DNA from: Trametopsis cervina
Lineage: Eukaryota > Basidiomycota > Agaricomycetes > Polyporales > Irpicaceae
Direction of reading: 5' to 3'
Assembly (NCBI GenBank): GCA_022385755.1
Contig: MU278388.1
Location: 62,001-126,000 of the forward strand
DNA length: 64,000 bases
The notes under the pieces were generated by a model. It saw only the letters and a program-made list of their open reading frames with translations. It did not search any database and was not told the origin of the DNA. Of this stretch, positions 34,237-46,185 are shown piece after piece. The position numbers were made by a program, and so were the translations under genes. Numbering within the stretch: position 1 is the first letter of the stretch; the number at the start of each line of letters is the position of its first letter.

Positions 34237-35839
34237 TCAGGATAACTCCTCGATTCGGGGCGCCGGTGCTGGTTGTGCGTGTAGCGTTACGTCTGGCTTC
34301 GAGGACGGATGGGACCTGTCAAACGAGGAAGGCGCTTCTCCCGACGTCCCTTCTCGTTCCACAAGCTTTGCACGCGCCGCGACTTCACCTACCAACGCAT
34401 GCAGAACCTGCGACGGCGTATGCACAATCCGCGCTGCATAAAAGGCTAATTTTGCGACGGTGGGATTGGGCGCTGAGGATTGTGAGGCGGTTGCTTTCGG
34501 TCGCGATGAATGAGCGAATAACGCAGAAAGGTCGGAGAGCGCGAGAAGCGCGTTGGCGGCGGGATGATCGTCGAGCTCGGCATGAGAAGATTCAGATACA
34601 GACTCTGAGATCGCTACCACCGGTGCCGGCCGCAGAAGCGTAGCTGCGTCCCGCATAAGCAGGGCGAATAGAGATGAGGCGATGGCTTCCTAGAAGACAG
34701 TGAGATTCATCCGCGAAACGAAGGTATTGTGCCCTTACCGATTCAAATCTCGACCACAGATCTGTGATAAGGCCACTGAGGCTGGGCAAGACGATCTTCG
34801 ACCGTCGATCGGTTAGGAACGGTACAAGGCTCGAGATTATCCGCTTTGCTTCGTGATATTCGGGATCACCTTCTGGTATAGATGATAGAGGAGAGGAGGA
34901 TAATGATCGTGTGACATATGAGTATGCGATACTGACCCGGTAATTAGTCAGATATTAGTCCGGTAACGGACAGAAGTACAGCTTACAGCACTGCCAGTAT
35001 ATTGAAAAGCAAGGAAGGTCCCGTTGATGTCTGTTGAGACGCTGCAGTGAGAACTGCAGGGGGTATAGTGAGCATCTGCGGTTTGTGTCCATAACGCTTG
35101 TGTAGTTGTGACGATGGCGGTGGTGAAGAGGATCCCTCCCACCAGGGCGAGACAATCCCATCACTGAGGCTTTCGCTAGCCAGTAGAGATTGGGCCACCT
35201 CGCTGGACGGGTCATTGAGCGCACTGAGGAATTTTTGTCGCTCGGCAGGGGTAAGCGCGTCCCAAAGCTGATCATAAGACGCATCATCTGTTCTGCTGGT
35301 AAGAACCGGTACGAGGGAAAAATTCAACGATGCATACCAACGTTAATCGTGCTTATTCGCTGGGCAAGGTCATCTTGGTCGTCGTCGGAAAGGTTGTTGG
35401 AATCCAACAACGCGTTTTCGTCTTCCACTGCTTCTTCCTCGAACCGCTTTAGGAGCTCCATCATCTGACGGCGCTCCTCCGAGTTTTTGGTTTGATTGGT
35501 GCGAATATCCGTCTCAAGCTCGTTCTTGTAGAATCCTTCCGAGCAGCCTGAGTGTGCCTGTATAGGTAGAATTGTGAGCAATCACATAGTTTCCTGAGTA
35601 GCTTACCACATACCTGCGAACGAAAGCAGATCAGAGAACAGTACTGGAGGTTGCATTTCGGGCACGTATACTTTGAGAATTGTCGACGGCAACTAAGATG
35701 TGTCATAAGTGAGCTGCATGATATGCTGTGATTGAGAAAGGACGTACATTCCACATGGAACACTGCTGGTACCTTCATCTTTAGAAATTGGAAGAGAAAC
35801 TATATTCTGCGGTGGGTCTGAAGGCGAGTCTGAATTCAT
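34237..35839 (-). CDS. HIT-type zinc finger protein, ZNHIT2-like
   Basis: Begins at 35839 (MNSDSPSDPPQNIVSL). This start is chosen because its frame joins in phase across the first intron (exon 1 ends at 35748) to complete the HIT zinc finger: CGICRRQFSKYTCPKCNLQYC, followed by SLICFRSQ and AHSGCSEGFYK. A later ATG at 35778 is in the wrong frame. Downstream are an acidic helix (RRQMMELLKRFEEEAVEDEN), a QRISTINV block, LTPAERQKFLSALNDPSSEV, WWEG and a C-terminal helical region with LITDLWSRFE and PSQVLHALVGEV. Zinc finger plus this C-terminal layout resembles ZNHIT2, which in animals works with the R2TP chaperone and U5 snRNP assembly. That role is inferred. Confidence 0.78.
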
Positions 35840-36364
35840 GGATAGGCAGACAGGTTGTATCTCTGGTATGTGAACCTACTTCAGCACGATTTCGGACTTG
35901 CTCTAACGTCGGACTTGGAAGTTGCAGAGTGAGCATGGACAGGTCCGGCTCGGAGAGATTTCAAGAATAACGGCCCTGCTACCGGATTACGTAATCCGGT
36001 TTGCAAGATTCCGTCTCCTACGTCAGAAAATCGACGTTCTGCATTGTTATATTGGCCTCTGCTCTCGATGTAACAAAGACCTTCAGTTGCGTGGAATAAT
36101 GCCTGACATCCTATTGCATGCGGATCAGACCTGTGCTCATCCAGGCGTGACATACTAAGTATTGTCACGTGTGACGGCATAATTAACGTGACAAATGAAA
36201 TATGTCACCGAGTTGAGACATGCGATAATAGTGCACTCGGTTAGAGCACACCTTGCTCTACACAGAACCTACCCCGGCCACCTTGGTTTACTAATCTCAT
36301 TTGGCCCGTTGGGTCCTATACTTAACCTCCCAGCGAGCTCCTACAGAACATCGACGTTGCAAAC
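35840..36364. other. Short divergent region upstream of the truncated Vps3-like gene
   Basis: 525 bp. A full Vps3-like gene would need more than 1 kb of CNH propeller sequence here, and none is seen. A splice-acceptor-like CTACAG just before 36348 is followed by an open NIDVAN that reads into the ATG at 36365, a hint that the gene once had upstream exons. Confidence 0.55.
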
Positions 36365-39257
36365 ATGAGCTTCGCGCTACCGACATCCAACGTGCTTGTG
36401 TTGGGTTCTAACTCGGTCCATTGCCTGCTGCCTTCAACACTCATAACTCGCGCGGACGCTTTGCTGGATAGGCATAGGCTTGAGGATGCAGTTGAACTTG
36501 CGGACCGAGAGCGTAAGAGGCTACAAGGCAAAGTGACGGTGAACACGGACGAGGTGCGCCGCTCTGCCTTCCCTTCGCGTTACCTAACTAACAATTCCAC
36601 CGGTGTCCGTGACGTTACAGGCAGACGAGCTGCGCTACGTGTACCAGCGTATTGGCTTCCAATGCCTCATCGAGACCCTGTTCGACGACGCTGGCAAGCA
36701 CTTCTTCACGGGCAACCTCGACCCGCGCGTGCTTGTCAGCTACTACCCTGAGTTGCGTGGCTCGCTCTTCGGACCAGACGACTCGGTGGACTTGTTCGCT
36801 GGAGTAGCTGAACGTATACCTACGGAAGACTCGATAGACGCGATAAGTGAGTCGTCCCTTCCAGCCTCTCCTTGCTTCCTTGCCTCGCCCCTTGCTTCCA
36901 CTCTCACACTTCTCGAGTTTCCTTTTCTCCCCTATTACCCATTGGATTGACTTTCTTTCTTCTTCTTCTCCGTCGGTACAACCCATTGACCAACCCCTGC
37001 CTCCACGCCCCTTCACTTTTCCGCGCTCGGCGCGCTGCGTGTCCCTGGTCTACTCATCGGGACTAACCCACAGTCTCCATCAACCTAGTCAGGAACTACT
37101 CTCCACACCTCGCCCCGAATACCTCTACCGCGCCCGTGGCTGTTGAGCTACGTGATGTTCTTCGGATAGCGGCGACCGAGATGTTGAAGGTGTTCTTGCG
37201 AAAGTGGCGCATCTCGCACAGAGAGAGCGTGAAGCAGCAGGAGAGGGAGAAGGCGCATGGAAGCGGTAGGACGATGAACGAGGTGGTGGATACCGTCCTT
37301 GCGAAGCTTTATACCATGGGCGGAGAGACCACGGACCTGCTTGCGCTCATTGGAGGGCCGAACGACGTAGTGGTCGAGGAGGTAGAGACATTGCTCTCTG
37401 AGGCGAACCGGTATGATGCACTGTGCAGGCTGTATCGCAACCGCGGGCGTGTGGAGGAAGAGAAGTTGCTGAACGTATGGTCACGGTACGTTGGTATTTT
37501 GCCCTGATGTGATACGCGTATCTTTCGTTTTGCCGAATCTCTGATACCGATGCATGTATGTGCTTGATAGACTCGTGACTGGGGAGATTATGGACGAGGA
37601 CGTGCACGACCCTTTGGAGAGCATATTTACGTTCCTCGCCGAAAAGAAAGACAAAGCACTCATACAGGAATGGGGTGTATGGCTTCTGAAGTGGGAGCCG
37701 GAACGTGCGCTCAAGGTCCGTTGCATCGGCCGCTTGCTGTTGAAAGGACATCTCGACGAGCTCACGCCTATACGTAACAGTTGCTCACATCTTTTAGTGG
37801 AAGCAAACGTGGTGCCAAGACAACCACGGCGGATGAAGCAGCATTGCTGCAACGCATCCAGGAGAGCGACCCTGCGGCCGGGGTACAGTTCTTGGAGCAC
37901 TTAGTCTTGCAAAAACGGAGCCAGGTATGTCTATCTATTGTCCTCCTTACTCTGTCATCGTTTGACTAAGGCTGTATAGGTGCCTGAACTTCATGCGCGA
38001 CTGGCAGCAATATACGTTGAGCAACTGCTCGAATGTCTTGAAGACGAGTCGACGGCTAAACTATGGCGTGCGAAATGTGCGTAAACACTTCTGGATCGTA
38101 TTGATTACAATGATTGACATATGTGTATCGTACAGCTGCTTCTTACTCCTCTTCGTCCAATGCAACGCCCGCGCCTACTCCATTCCTTTCATACTTTGCC
38201 AGCACAACACCAGATTCTCCGTCCAAGCGCACGAGGCTAAAAACAGTGCTATTCCTGCAAGCAACGCGGTGGGCAGACTTTGCAGCAGTGGAAGCGCGGT
38301 TGGAAGGACTCAAGGAGGAATTGGGGAGGACGTTGGCGATGGAGAGGGCCGTAGTGCTCGGGAAGGTATGCTTGCTTACTCGTGATACACGCGACGAGAT
38401 TGAACTGACCTCTACTGCCATGGTGATGAACTCTACAGCTCGGTCGACACCATGAAGCACTGACTGTTCTCATACATACACTGCATGACTCGGCGTCGGC
38501 AGAGGTGTATTGTACGCTCGGCGGCGAGGTCATATCACCAAAAACGGCGGCTGCGCTGTCAGAACGGTTCGGTGTACCTACGCTACCCCTTTCGATTGTC
38601 AATGGGGCCGAGGAGAGTGTAAAGAGAACGCTCACAAAAGTGTCTCTGGAGGTTTACATGAGCGGAGGGTGAGTGATTCCTTGCGGTTTGGTGGAGAGTT
38701 GCTGACTGTTGTTCATTGTACGCAGGGACGCTATGGCGGAGCGAACCGCTCGCCTGCTAAACGCACAAGCCATGAATCTGGACGTTGTCGATGTACGTCT
38801 CTTTAATCTCCCTTTGGAGCGGGAAATATATATCTGTTGTGCTATTGCTCATACGCGTACACTACAGGTCATCTCTGAGCTCCCACCGACATGGCCTCTG
38901 CGCGTGCTCTCCTCATTCCTCTCGCGCTCACTCAGACGAACGCAACACGAGCTCCATGAAGCGCAGCTTGTGAAAGCAATTGCAGTGAGTGAGAATCTGC
39001 GCGTGGTAGAGGAGTCGTGGGGGCCGCTGAGAGAGGCAGGGGGATTGGTGGAGGAAGCAACGGAGGAGGAACCAGGAGATGGCGATGAGAAGATCAGCGA
39101 GAAAGTTGACCATCACGTTGTTGAAGAGGAGGAGGAAGGTGGAGACAATAGTTTGGGATTAGGCCTGGACCTCGGTTCTCTGGACGAGAAGAGAGGGCTG
39201 CAGGGGTATACTGTTGACTTCGAGGGGGATGGGGAGAGCGTTGACTCACTGAGATAG
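36365..39257 (+). CDS. Vps3/TGFBRAP1-like protein (Vps39 domains), lacking the N-terminal CNH domain
   Basis: Related to the CORVET/HOPS tethering subunits Vps3, Vps39 and TGFBRAP1, which bind Rab GTPases and tether endosomal membranes. Starts at 36365 (MSFALPTSNVLVLGSNSVHC), a segment that normally lies at the end of the CNH beta-propeller. Helical repeats follow: LITRADALLDRHRLEDAVEL, YQRIGFQCLIETLFDDAGKH, FFTGNLDPRVLVSYYPELRG, LLALIGGPNDVVVEEVE, YDALCRLYRNRGRVEEEKLL. Then come the two Vps39/TRAP1-type regions (GRHHEALTVLIHTLHDSA; AERTARLLNAQAMNLDVVDV with PPTWPLRVLSSFLSRSLRRT). The tail is acidic. Roughly 700 aa instead of more than 1000. Introns are GT-AG; the frame stays open throughout. 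Either a genuinely shortened gene or one cut at its 5' end. Confidence 0.75.
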
Positions 39258-40077
39258 TTGATGTTGCTCACCTCTCTTTCGGTGTCATGGAGTACTTTGT
39301 GGGTGCTTTTGCAATAATCCCTGCGCGACAAATACTAATGAGCCTTGGCAGATTGTTGATCTCTGCTGGATATTTATCTGGAATCTTAGTGCATCTTATA
39401 TTGTTCACGATCTCTCTCGGATGTCCCACCGCCACCCAGAATGACCACGAGATGAGTAGTCTCAGTTCCCAGCCGCCTCAGACCCCCGGATTAGGAAGGC
39501 GAGACAGAGAGTGGCGCCTGTCTCGTTCTCGTTCTCATATCTGTTTCCTTTTTGAGACACCCCCGGGAGCAGCGCGACCGGCTTCCATCCAGACGTCTGG
39601 GTATGAGACTGGTTTAGGTGGTGTTGCTGTCTCGTTGTTGTTTCCATACCTGATCTCTTTCCTTTCCGAGACACCCCCCCGGGAGCAGCGCGACGGCGTC
39701 CATGTAGACGAGTGGGTACGAGACTACGGGATGAGCTGAGGAGCGGTCGGGTGCCGCTGTGCGTCGGCGCCACGCGACGGGAGCGCTAGCGAATAGGGAA
39801 GTTAGAGCAATTGTATATGCAAGTTTCTCTTTGGCCACTCGACTCGAGAAGAAGACAAGGGCACACGAAATGATCGGCATTTTTCGGCGTTGGATTGGTG
39901 TCACCCTCGTGGCCTTCGCCGTCGCCGTTGTATCTTGCGCTTCTGCCGCCGCCGGACGCGTCTACCACACCACAAGGCCGGCATATAATCCCCCCTCTTA
40001 TCTCAGTCCACAACTACGGCCACGACCACGACCTCAACCACGACCGCGACGACAATAAAACCGGCCGTCATCACGCC
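39258..40077. other. Intergenic region upstream of the MFS gene
   Basis: 820 bp with no supported gene. It contains an imperfect tandem duplication (39519-39735, listed separately). An ATG-started 63-codon frame at 39870 (MIGIFRRWIGVTLVAFAVAV) has a signal-peptide-like start but becomes low-complexity Arg/Pro and ends before the transporter; it is probably 5' UTR. Confidence 0.5.
39519..39735. repeat. Imperfect tandem duplication, about 110 bp unit
   Basis: Two adjacent units share TGTCTCGTT, a GAGACACCCCC block, GGGAGCAGCGCGAC and a GGGTA(C/T)GAGACT block. The first begins at 39519 and the second at 39628. Offsets of 109-116 bp show small indels. It lies about 350-560 bp upstream of the MFS start codon. 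Confidence 0.7.
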
Positions 40078-42099
40078 ATGCAAGAGCCCGAGAAGAATAA
40101 CTCCCTGTCGAGTGTGTGCAAACCCGCTGTCTGGTCCCCTCCCGACGTAGAATTGCCCCAGTTGCCAAGCGAGAAATTTGACGTCGACGACGATTTTTCC
40201 AATGCGAGAGAAGACCGCAAGAAAAAATGGAGAATGTGGGCAAGAATCGACTTAGCTGTGGTGCCCATAGTGACCATGTGTTTCTTTCTCTCCTTCCTTG
40301 TACGCGACACCATCTCTGTGCGTCCTTCAGCTAACGGCTGCGCTTAGGATAAAGGAAACATCGGAAATGCTCGCCTTGCAGGTTTGCAGAAGGACCTGGA
40401 GATGTCCGATTATCAGGTAGATTATGCCATTGCTGCAAACTGACAACGGGTCTAATAAATATGCAGTACACGATCATGCTCACAATCACATTCATCCCGT
40501 ACATCTTGGCCGAGCTACCCTCTAATCTTTGGCTCACGGTCATTTTTTATCTTATTCGCCCGCCCGTGCTGAATTGACACTACTGCGACAGCGCACGGCG
40601 CCGAACATCGTTCTCCCCGCAATGACAACCCTTTGGGGCATTGCCGCAACTCTTCAGGGTAGATGTCAACGAATAACCCCATAGTTGCAGCTGATCTTTT
40701 GTCGCAGGTGTGGTAACTTCATACGGGGGACTTGTTGCCTGTCGCTTTTTTATTGGGCTCTTCGAAGGTATGTTCGTCCTGCGGATATATGCGCATACAT
40801 CCACACACGCATATTAATTACATCTATAGGCGGTCTTTCGCCGGGAATTATGCTCTACCTAACCACGTTCTACCCGCTTGAGAAATTGCAACTCCGGTAT
40901 GTTCCCCTTCCGCCCTTAAGCAAACTGTCCTCAGAGTCCGTAGCATATCCTTGTTTTTCGTGGCCACATCTCTCGCCGGGGCATTCTCTGGTCTACTGGC
41001 TTCCGCAATCATCCACATGGATGGAGTCGGTGGAAAACCTGGATGGGCGTGGATATTTATTTTGGTATGGGTCTCATCGTATTTTCTCCGTTGTCCTCTG
41101 ACGTCCGTGTAGGAGGGTCTCTTCACGTTCTTGTTCGGTATCTGCGCCTTCTTTCTCCTTCCGCGGAAGCCCGCTTCCCTTGCATTCCTCTCTCCTCATG
41201 AAAAAGAATATGTAGAAAATGAGCTGCGCGCTCATGACCTTGCTAATAATCCTCACTCTGCAAAGAGTGGGCGAGGCGGAATCAAATGGGAGCAGGCTTT
41301 TGCGGCGCTTCGAGCTGTGCGTGTCTGGATATGGGTTGTTGCCGGATTCTTCAACGGTGCGACCTTGAGTGGACTTTCGTAGTACGTATCTCTCCGTACT
41401 CCGTAGTTAATTATCTATTGAAAGCAGCGCGGGCCGGCTGTTCACAGCTTCCTTCCTTCCATAGTTGCCTCTCTTGGGTACACAGCTGACGACGCACAGC
41501 TCATGAGCGTGCCGCCCTTTGCTGCCTCGTTCGTCTGTATGTGTGCTTTCTTGATCCTGAAGGTCGGATTACTAATATGATTCACTCATCACACCCCAGT
41601 GTCCATCTTTTCTTCGTATCTATCCGATAAGTATAACAAGCGCAGTTTCACCGTGTTTATTTTTGCCATCGTAGGAATTATCGGGTTCGCTATGTTTGTT
41701 GGTGTGTCCAACTACATCCTTATCCCCCGTCGTTTGTCAACCTGATACTTCTCCCATACAGCCTCCTCCGCGCCGCACACGCGCTACGCTGCCTTGTTCT
41801 TCATCCTCCCGGGCACATACTGCATGGCACCACCCCTCGCTGCACTTGCTGCTATAACCCCACGCCGCACTCACGCCTCGCAAACAGGGGGTCCCTACGC
41901 TTACCTGTCGCACACCACGCGCGCAACTTCTATCGCTCTCCTCACGATCTCCACCAACAGCGGTGGCATCCTCTCCACGTGGCTGTTGGGTGCACTGAGC
42001 AAAGGTCCTCGCTATGAGGCCGCTGGCTGGGTGTTTGGGGCATTTCAAGTGGGAATCGTGGTGTGTGCTGCTGTATCATGGATCTATGGAAGAAAATGA
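40078..42099 (+). CDS. MFS transporter, allantoate permease/anion:cation symporter type
   Basis: Major facilitator superfamily importer of the Dal5-like family, which carries small organic anions or vitamins. Starts at 40078 (MQEPEKNNSLSSVCKP); exon 1 ends at 40299 and many short exons follow to the stop at 42099. Family signatures in order: LAVVPIVTMCFFLSFLDKGN with IGNARLAGLQKDLEMSDYQ, FIPYILAELPSNLW, PNIVLPAMTTLWGIAATLQG, ACRFFIGLFEGGLSPGIMLY, MDGVGGKPGWAWIFILEGLF, FLLPRKPAS, LGYTADDAQLMSVPPFAASF, YLSDKYNKRSF, and near the end TNSGGILSTWLLG. The frame is intact through all joins I checked. Substrate unknown. Confidence 0.85.
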
Positions 42100-42507
42100 G
42101 TTTCAGCGACCCTTGACATTGTAAAGTAGTATCCCAGCGCGCTTTGATATTTGTATACGGACTCGAGGTGCTTGGTATCACCTGTCTCGCCTGTCCTCTC
42201 TAGCAAGGGAAGAAACGCGGCTAAAATATGTATGTACGATTGTAATACCTGTACTGTAATGAGCTCGTAGAACGTCTACATCGGACGATTCTTATCTAGT
42301 TTTTTTCGAAGATGACCTTTTTTCTTGAATCTCGATCTCTATGATACGGTACGCAACAATATACATCTAGGGGTAGTTTTGTATTGCCCCATGCACGCGA
42401 CGAGCATTCTGTCAGACGACCGCTAATGCCTCCAGCCTTATTATCGCCACGCTTTCGAAGGTTGCAAGTATATCCGCTAACGTTTCAGCATACTTTTGTT
42501 GGTGCCA
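42100..42507. other. Convergent intergenic region, 408 bp
   Basis: Lies between the MFS gene (+) and the novel-family copy 1 (-). AT-rich in its first part; no gene seen. Confidence 0.5.
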
Positions 42508-45500
42508 CTACTCAGAGTCTTCGTTGTCCTGTTCGCTTTCCGTGGCGACGGTACTTTGGCTCCCGCAGTCTTCATCGCTATCACCTTGGTCTTGATCACT
42601 GTCCTCGTAACTGTTGTCAGTGCCATCCATGCTCCCATTCTCGTTCTCGCTATCATCGTCATCCACACTCCCATTCTCGTTCTCGCTAGACGCATCCACA
42701 TCTTCACTGCCATCGCTCTCACTCTCTTCACTGTCATCGTCGTCGGTAGTCTCGTCGTAAAATTTGGGAGTGGGAATGAACCACCAACACTTCTCCACAT
42801 GATTTTCCCTGGCCTCATCCAATTCAACCTCTATTACAATGTATTAGTAGAGCTGAGAACGAGCTTGCATTGCGAAACCCACCACTAAGGTCGTCTATAT
42901 CTCTTATGTACTGTGACCTGTCGCCGAAGCTTAATCCTGTTTCTTCATCCTGCGCATTACGGTCAGCTGCTATCTCATGAGTGTACTGGCGTGCACAACA
43001 CACCTGAGTCAATTCAAACCCGCTGGCAGCCAGGGCATCACGTATTTTGTCTGTATGAGCTTTGGCCGTCCAGTCAAGGGACTCCCCGTCATCATGGGTC
43101 TCGAAGAACTCTCTGATGCGTCCCTGTATTCCTTCGAGTCGATCCTCATGATACTTTCGCAGGCGTTGTAGGAAAGCAGAGAACCGGAGGACATCGACCG
43201 GCTCCGCAAGGTCGAATGTGCTCACATTGCGTGTCAATACGCACACCAGCTGTAAAAATACGTCAGTCAGATAGGTGTCCTCGAGATGATCTGTCTATTC
43301 ACCCCATCGTATTTTTCGTCTGTGTCGGTATTCATCCATGCAAGGATCAGCTTGCCAACACTTCCACGTATGATTAGGCCAAATACAGGCTGGTCTTTGA
43401 GTGCGACTGCGGCCATGAACTTCACTACTGGCACTAGTGACATCATACATTCATTGTGCGCTTGTCTAGTATCCTCGCCTGGCTTTGTGTGGCGGACAAT
43501 TAGGGTCGGCAGTGAAGGAGTCAAATTCTAGTCCTCAAAGTAAACGCATCGCCAAGGAAATATATGCGTGTCACTTACTGAATCGTCTGTAGGACTCTCG
43601 GTGGTCAATGTACGAAAGTGGCACATCATTCTGTTCCGCACGACGTCATCCATACCAGCTGTGTCAACAGGAATGCTCAAGAGAAGATCATATGGTACTT
43701 CAACGGGTTCCTGGCAGGCATCCAATAGCATTCCTTGTTGTTTTTCGAGTAGGGACTGAAATCTATTATACTCGAAGTTAAGGTCACGCAAGGATTTGGT
43801 CGCTCGTGTGGCGGCTTCCTCTGCGACGTGTGAAGCCCATCTTAGTCGAGGGTTATCATAGTTACGCCTATAGCCGACTTGAGCGCGCTGATCCCGGATA
43901 AACCAGACATAGTCCATTGTTTTAGGGTCGTATGTGTTGTACCAATCAGGCGCCGTTCCGATGTTAGCGAGCGCAGTGTCATTTTGTGGAAGATTGAGCA
44001 TCCCTGAAAGACTGAGACTTGTCAGCGAAGAGCTTGTTGGCTATCTTCTAATGCACTTACCATATCCATCCACGACTTGTATCTTGACCGTCGCAGTCAA
44101 CGTACATCCTCTGCATCAGCAAGTACCATCGGAAGTAGGCTTCTTGTGTGTACATAGCTGAGGCCGGGTGGGGTATATCGTAGGAGAGACTAAGCAAAAA
44201 GTTAATGTGACTAGCTAGCGGCTTCAAAATCGACTGCGATATCTCGTCCGGTGGAGTGGATGGCATCCTATTGTACTGATCCCGCAGAACGTCCAGTGTA
44301 CCAGCCAGAAACGGCGGGACATCCATAGAATACACCTATAGAGTCTCCAAAATCTCTACCAAGGATGTCAGCAAAAGGCGCACTCACGTTCCTCCCTAGT
44401 TCTTCGAAGTGCGGCAACTGTATGAGTTCGTCATAAAGCTTACTGTAGTCGAGCAACCACTGGTCAGCAGAATAGGACGGCTCTGCACGGAACATCAACC
44501 ACACTCGTCGACCAATCCGCCAGCTGGTGAGAGACGTGGTTCCGTTATACAGCCGCCTGTGTCCACCTGTTGTGAACCTACGGCCCGTTTAGAAAAACAG
44601 AAGTGTGCCAAAGCCACTGAGCCTCACCTAAGGAGCCTAGAGCGTGGCTTTCCCGCAAGGCGCTGATCTTCGTCCTTGTTGGAATCGGGTGTATCGTGGT
44701 GAATCAGTTCGCTACCGCTGACGCCGCTTGTGCAACCAGGGATTGGCGTGTTTTCGACGGGTTCACGTCCATGGTCAGAGGCATCGCCGTCTGACTGATG
44801 TCTAACCAGCCCTGCTGGCGGGGATATTGCATTCCGCCACAATATCACGCGGGACGGGGACGGTTCATCACGGACACCGTCCTGGGACACAGGCGAGACA
44901 CTACGCGGAGACGTTGAACCTGCATCGGCGAGAGCAGAGGCGCGTGAGCATATTTGTACAATGAGAGCGGAAAAAGACAGCGCCGAGTCATTGTCCGCAA
45001 GGTTGAACACTTCAAATTCAGGGGATATATTCGATTTCTCGGTGGATGCAATATATGATCCTGACTGAAGTGTTTATGCATATTAGTTGCAGGAGATAAA
45101 ACCTGACAAATGCCCTTCTCACCTCAGAATCGGACGATCTTACGCAGACCTGAACACGTGTATCGCAGTCAGAGACAACGCAGACCACCGCAACAGGGAT
45201 GCTGATGCCTAGCTCCTTTCTCTGGCTCAACGCGCTTTCTAGAATAGGGAGCATCATATCGGTGCTGCTATTGATCACTAGTGGTAATAGCTGCAGCTCA
45301 GGTTCATCGATGAAGCGTGGCACATCTAGCAGACGTCAATATCACAAATACGAAAGGTAAGCTTCGCAGGGAGAACGCACCGTAGTCCGTTGTTTCCCAT
45401 CCGTCATTGAGCGTCGTCGACAAAACCAAGTCGGCTGGTATTGGAGGTGCATCTCGAACTGAGGAGACACGTACATCGTGACTTGACATATTATGGTCAG

Positions 45501-45775
45501 AAAACCTACTTGAAGAATGTACAATTTACTCACTTGATCCTGACCGCATTTGGATTCAAGGTAACTCGCGCTATAATCTTCAATAACATACTCGAGCTCG
45601 AAACAGTCGGCAGCAAGCCTCCAGGTTCAGAGTCGTTACTTGCATTCGATGATAGAGTCCGCAATACCGCTGCACTCGCCAGCGTGATTGTTCTTATAGT
45701 ATCGTCAAGCACTGTTGCGTCATGGAGTGCCGTAGTGTCGTCTGATCGAGATGTGAGGTGGACCTGGGCAGCCAT
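42508..45775 (-). CDS. Novel expanded family, copy 1 (full length, about 950 aa, acidic tail)
   Basis: Unrecognised protein, present four times in this window. It starts at 45775 (MAAQVHLTSRSDDTTALHDA). Ten or so exons follow with matching phases: an N-terminal part with DAPPIPADLVLSTTLNDGWE and LPLVINSSTDMMLPILESAL; a Ser/Asp-rich linker; FTTGGHRRLYNGTTSLTSW; YSMDVPPFLAGTLDVLRDQY; MLNLPQNDTALANIG; and LPTLIVRHTKPGEDTRQAHN with KDQPVFGLIIRGSVGKLILA and FDLAEPVDVLRFSAFLQRLR. The tail is almost only Asp/Glu/Ser/Asn (about 42508-42750). The TLIVRHTK and following AHNE...VKF...PVFGL...AW pattern resembles nuclease-like modules seen in other large fungal hypothetical proteins, where EYK stands at the HTK position. 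That is weak inference. No signal peptide; probably intracellular. Confidence 0.68.
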
Positions 45776-46185
45776 CTCCTTACAGTGTGATATGGTTGTA
45801 GAGACAAGACAGCCAATTGCCTTAGAACCGACCTGGGTATGTAGAGCTCTCGCCTAACAATAGAAAACTTGAAGGGTGGGTCTCGTGGCATGAGCGTGTT
45901 GGTCAACATTCGACATGCCATTTTTGGCAACCGAGCGCGTCGCGCTAATTTCTGAATTTCTGCACACAGCCATCACATGAACGGTCTGTTGATACGATAC
46001 GAATTGGACCAATTATGATGATACTTGCTTATGTATCGACTGACACAAATCATCTGTAGGCACAGTGTTTATGGCACAACAAGGGGCTGATAAACAAGAA
46101 CTACGACGAAGAAACCCCAAGTGTAAGTTGACCACTGCACAGTGGCTGAGATCGCCATGTAAACGTCAGCTATACTGTATTTGTG
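45776..46185. other. 5' flank of novel-family copy 1 / 3' flank of copy 2
   Basis: No gene. 45776-45985 is conserved with the 5' flank of copy 4 (63131-63335, opposite strand) and partly with copies 2 and 3. It includes ATTTCTGAATTTCTGCA and a GACATGCCATTTTTGGCAAC block. Confidence 0.6.

Noticed and set aside
39870..40058. Small secreted protein starting at 39870
   Set aside because: Signal-peptide-like start, but the rest is Arg/Pro low complexity and ends just before the MFS start; more likely 5' UTR sequence.
27921..42099. Biosynthetic gene cluster (esterase, UbiA prenyltransferase, MFS)
   Set aside because: Interrupted by ZNHIT2-like and Vps3-like housekeeping genes and lacking a core synthase.
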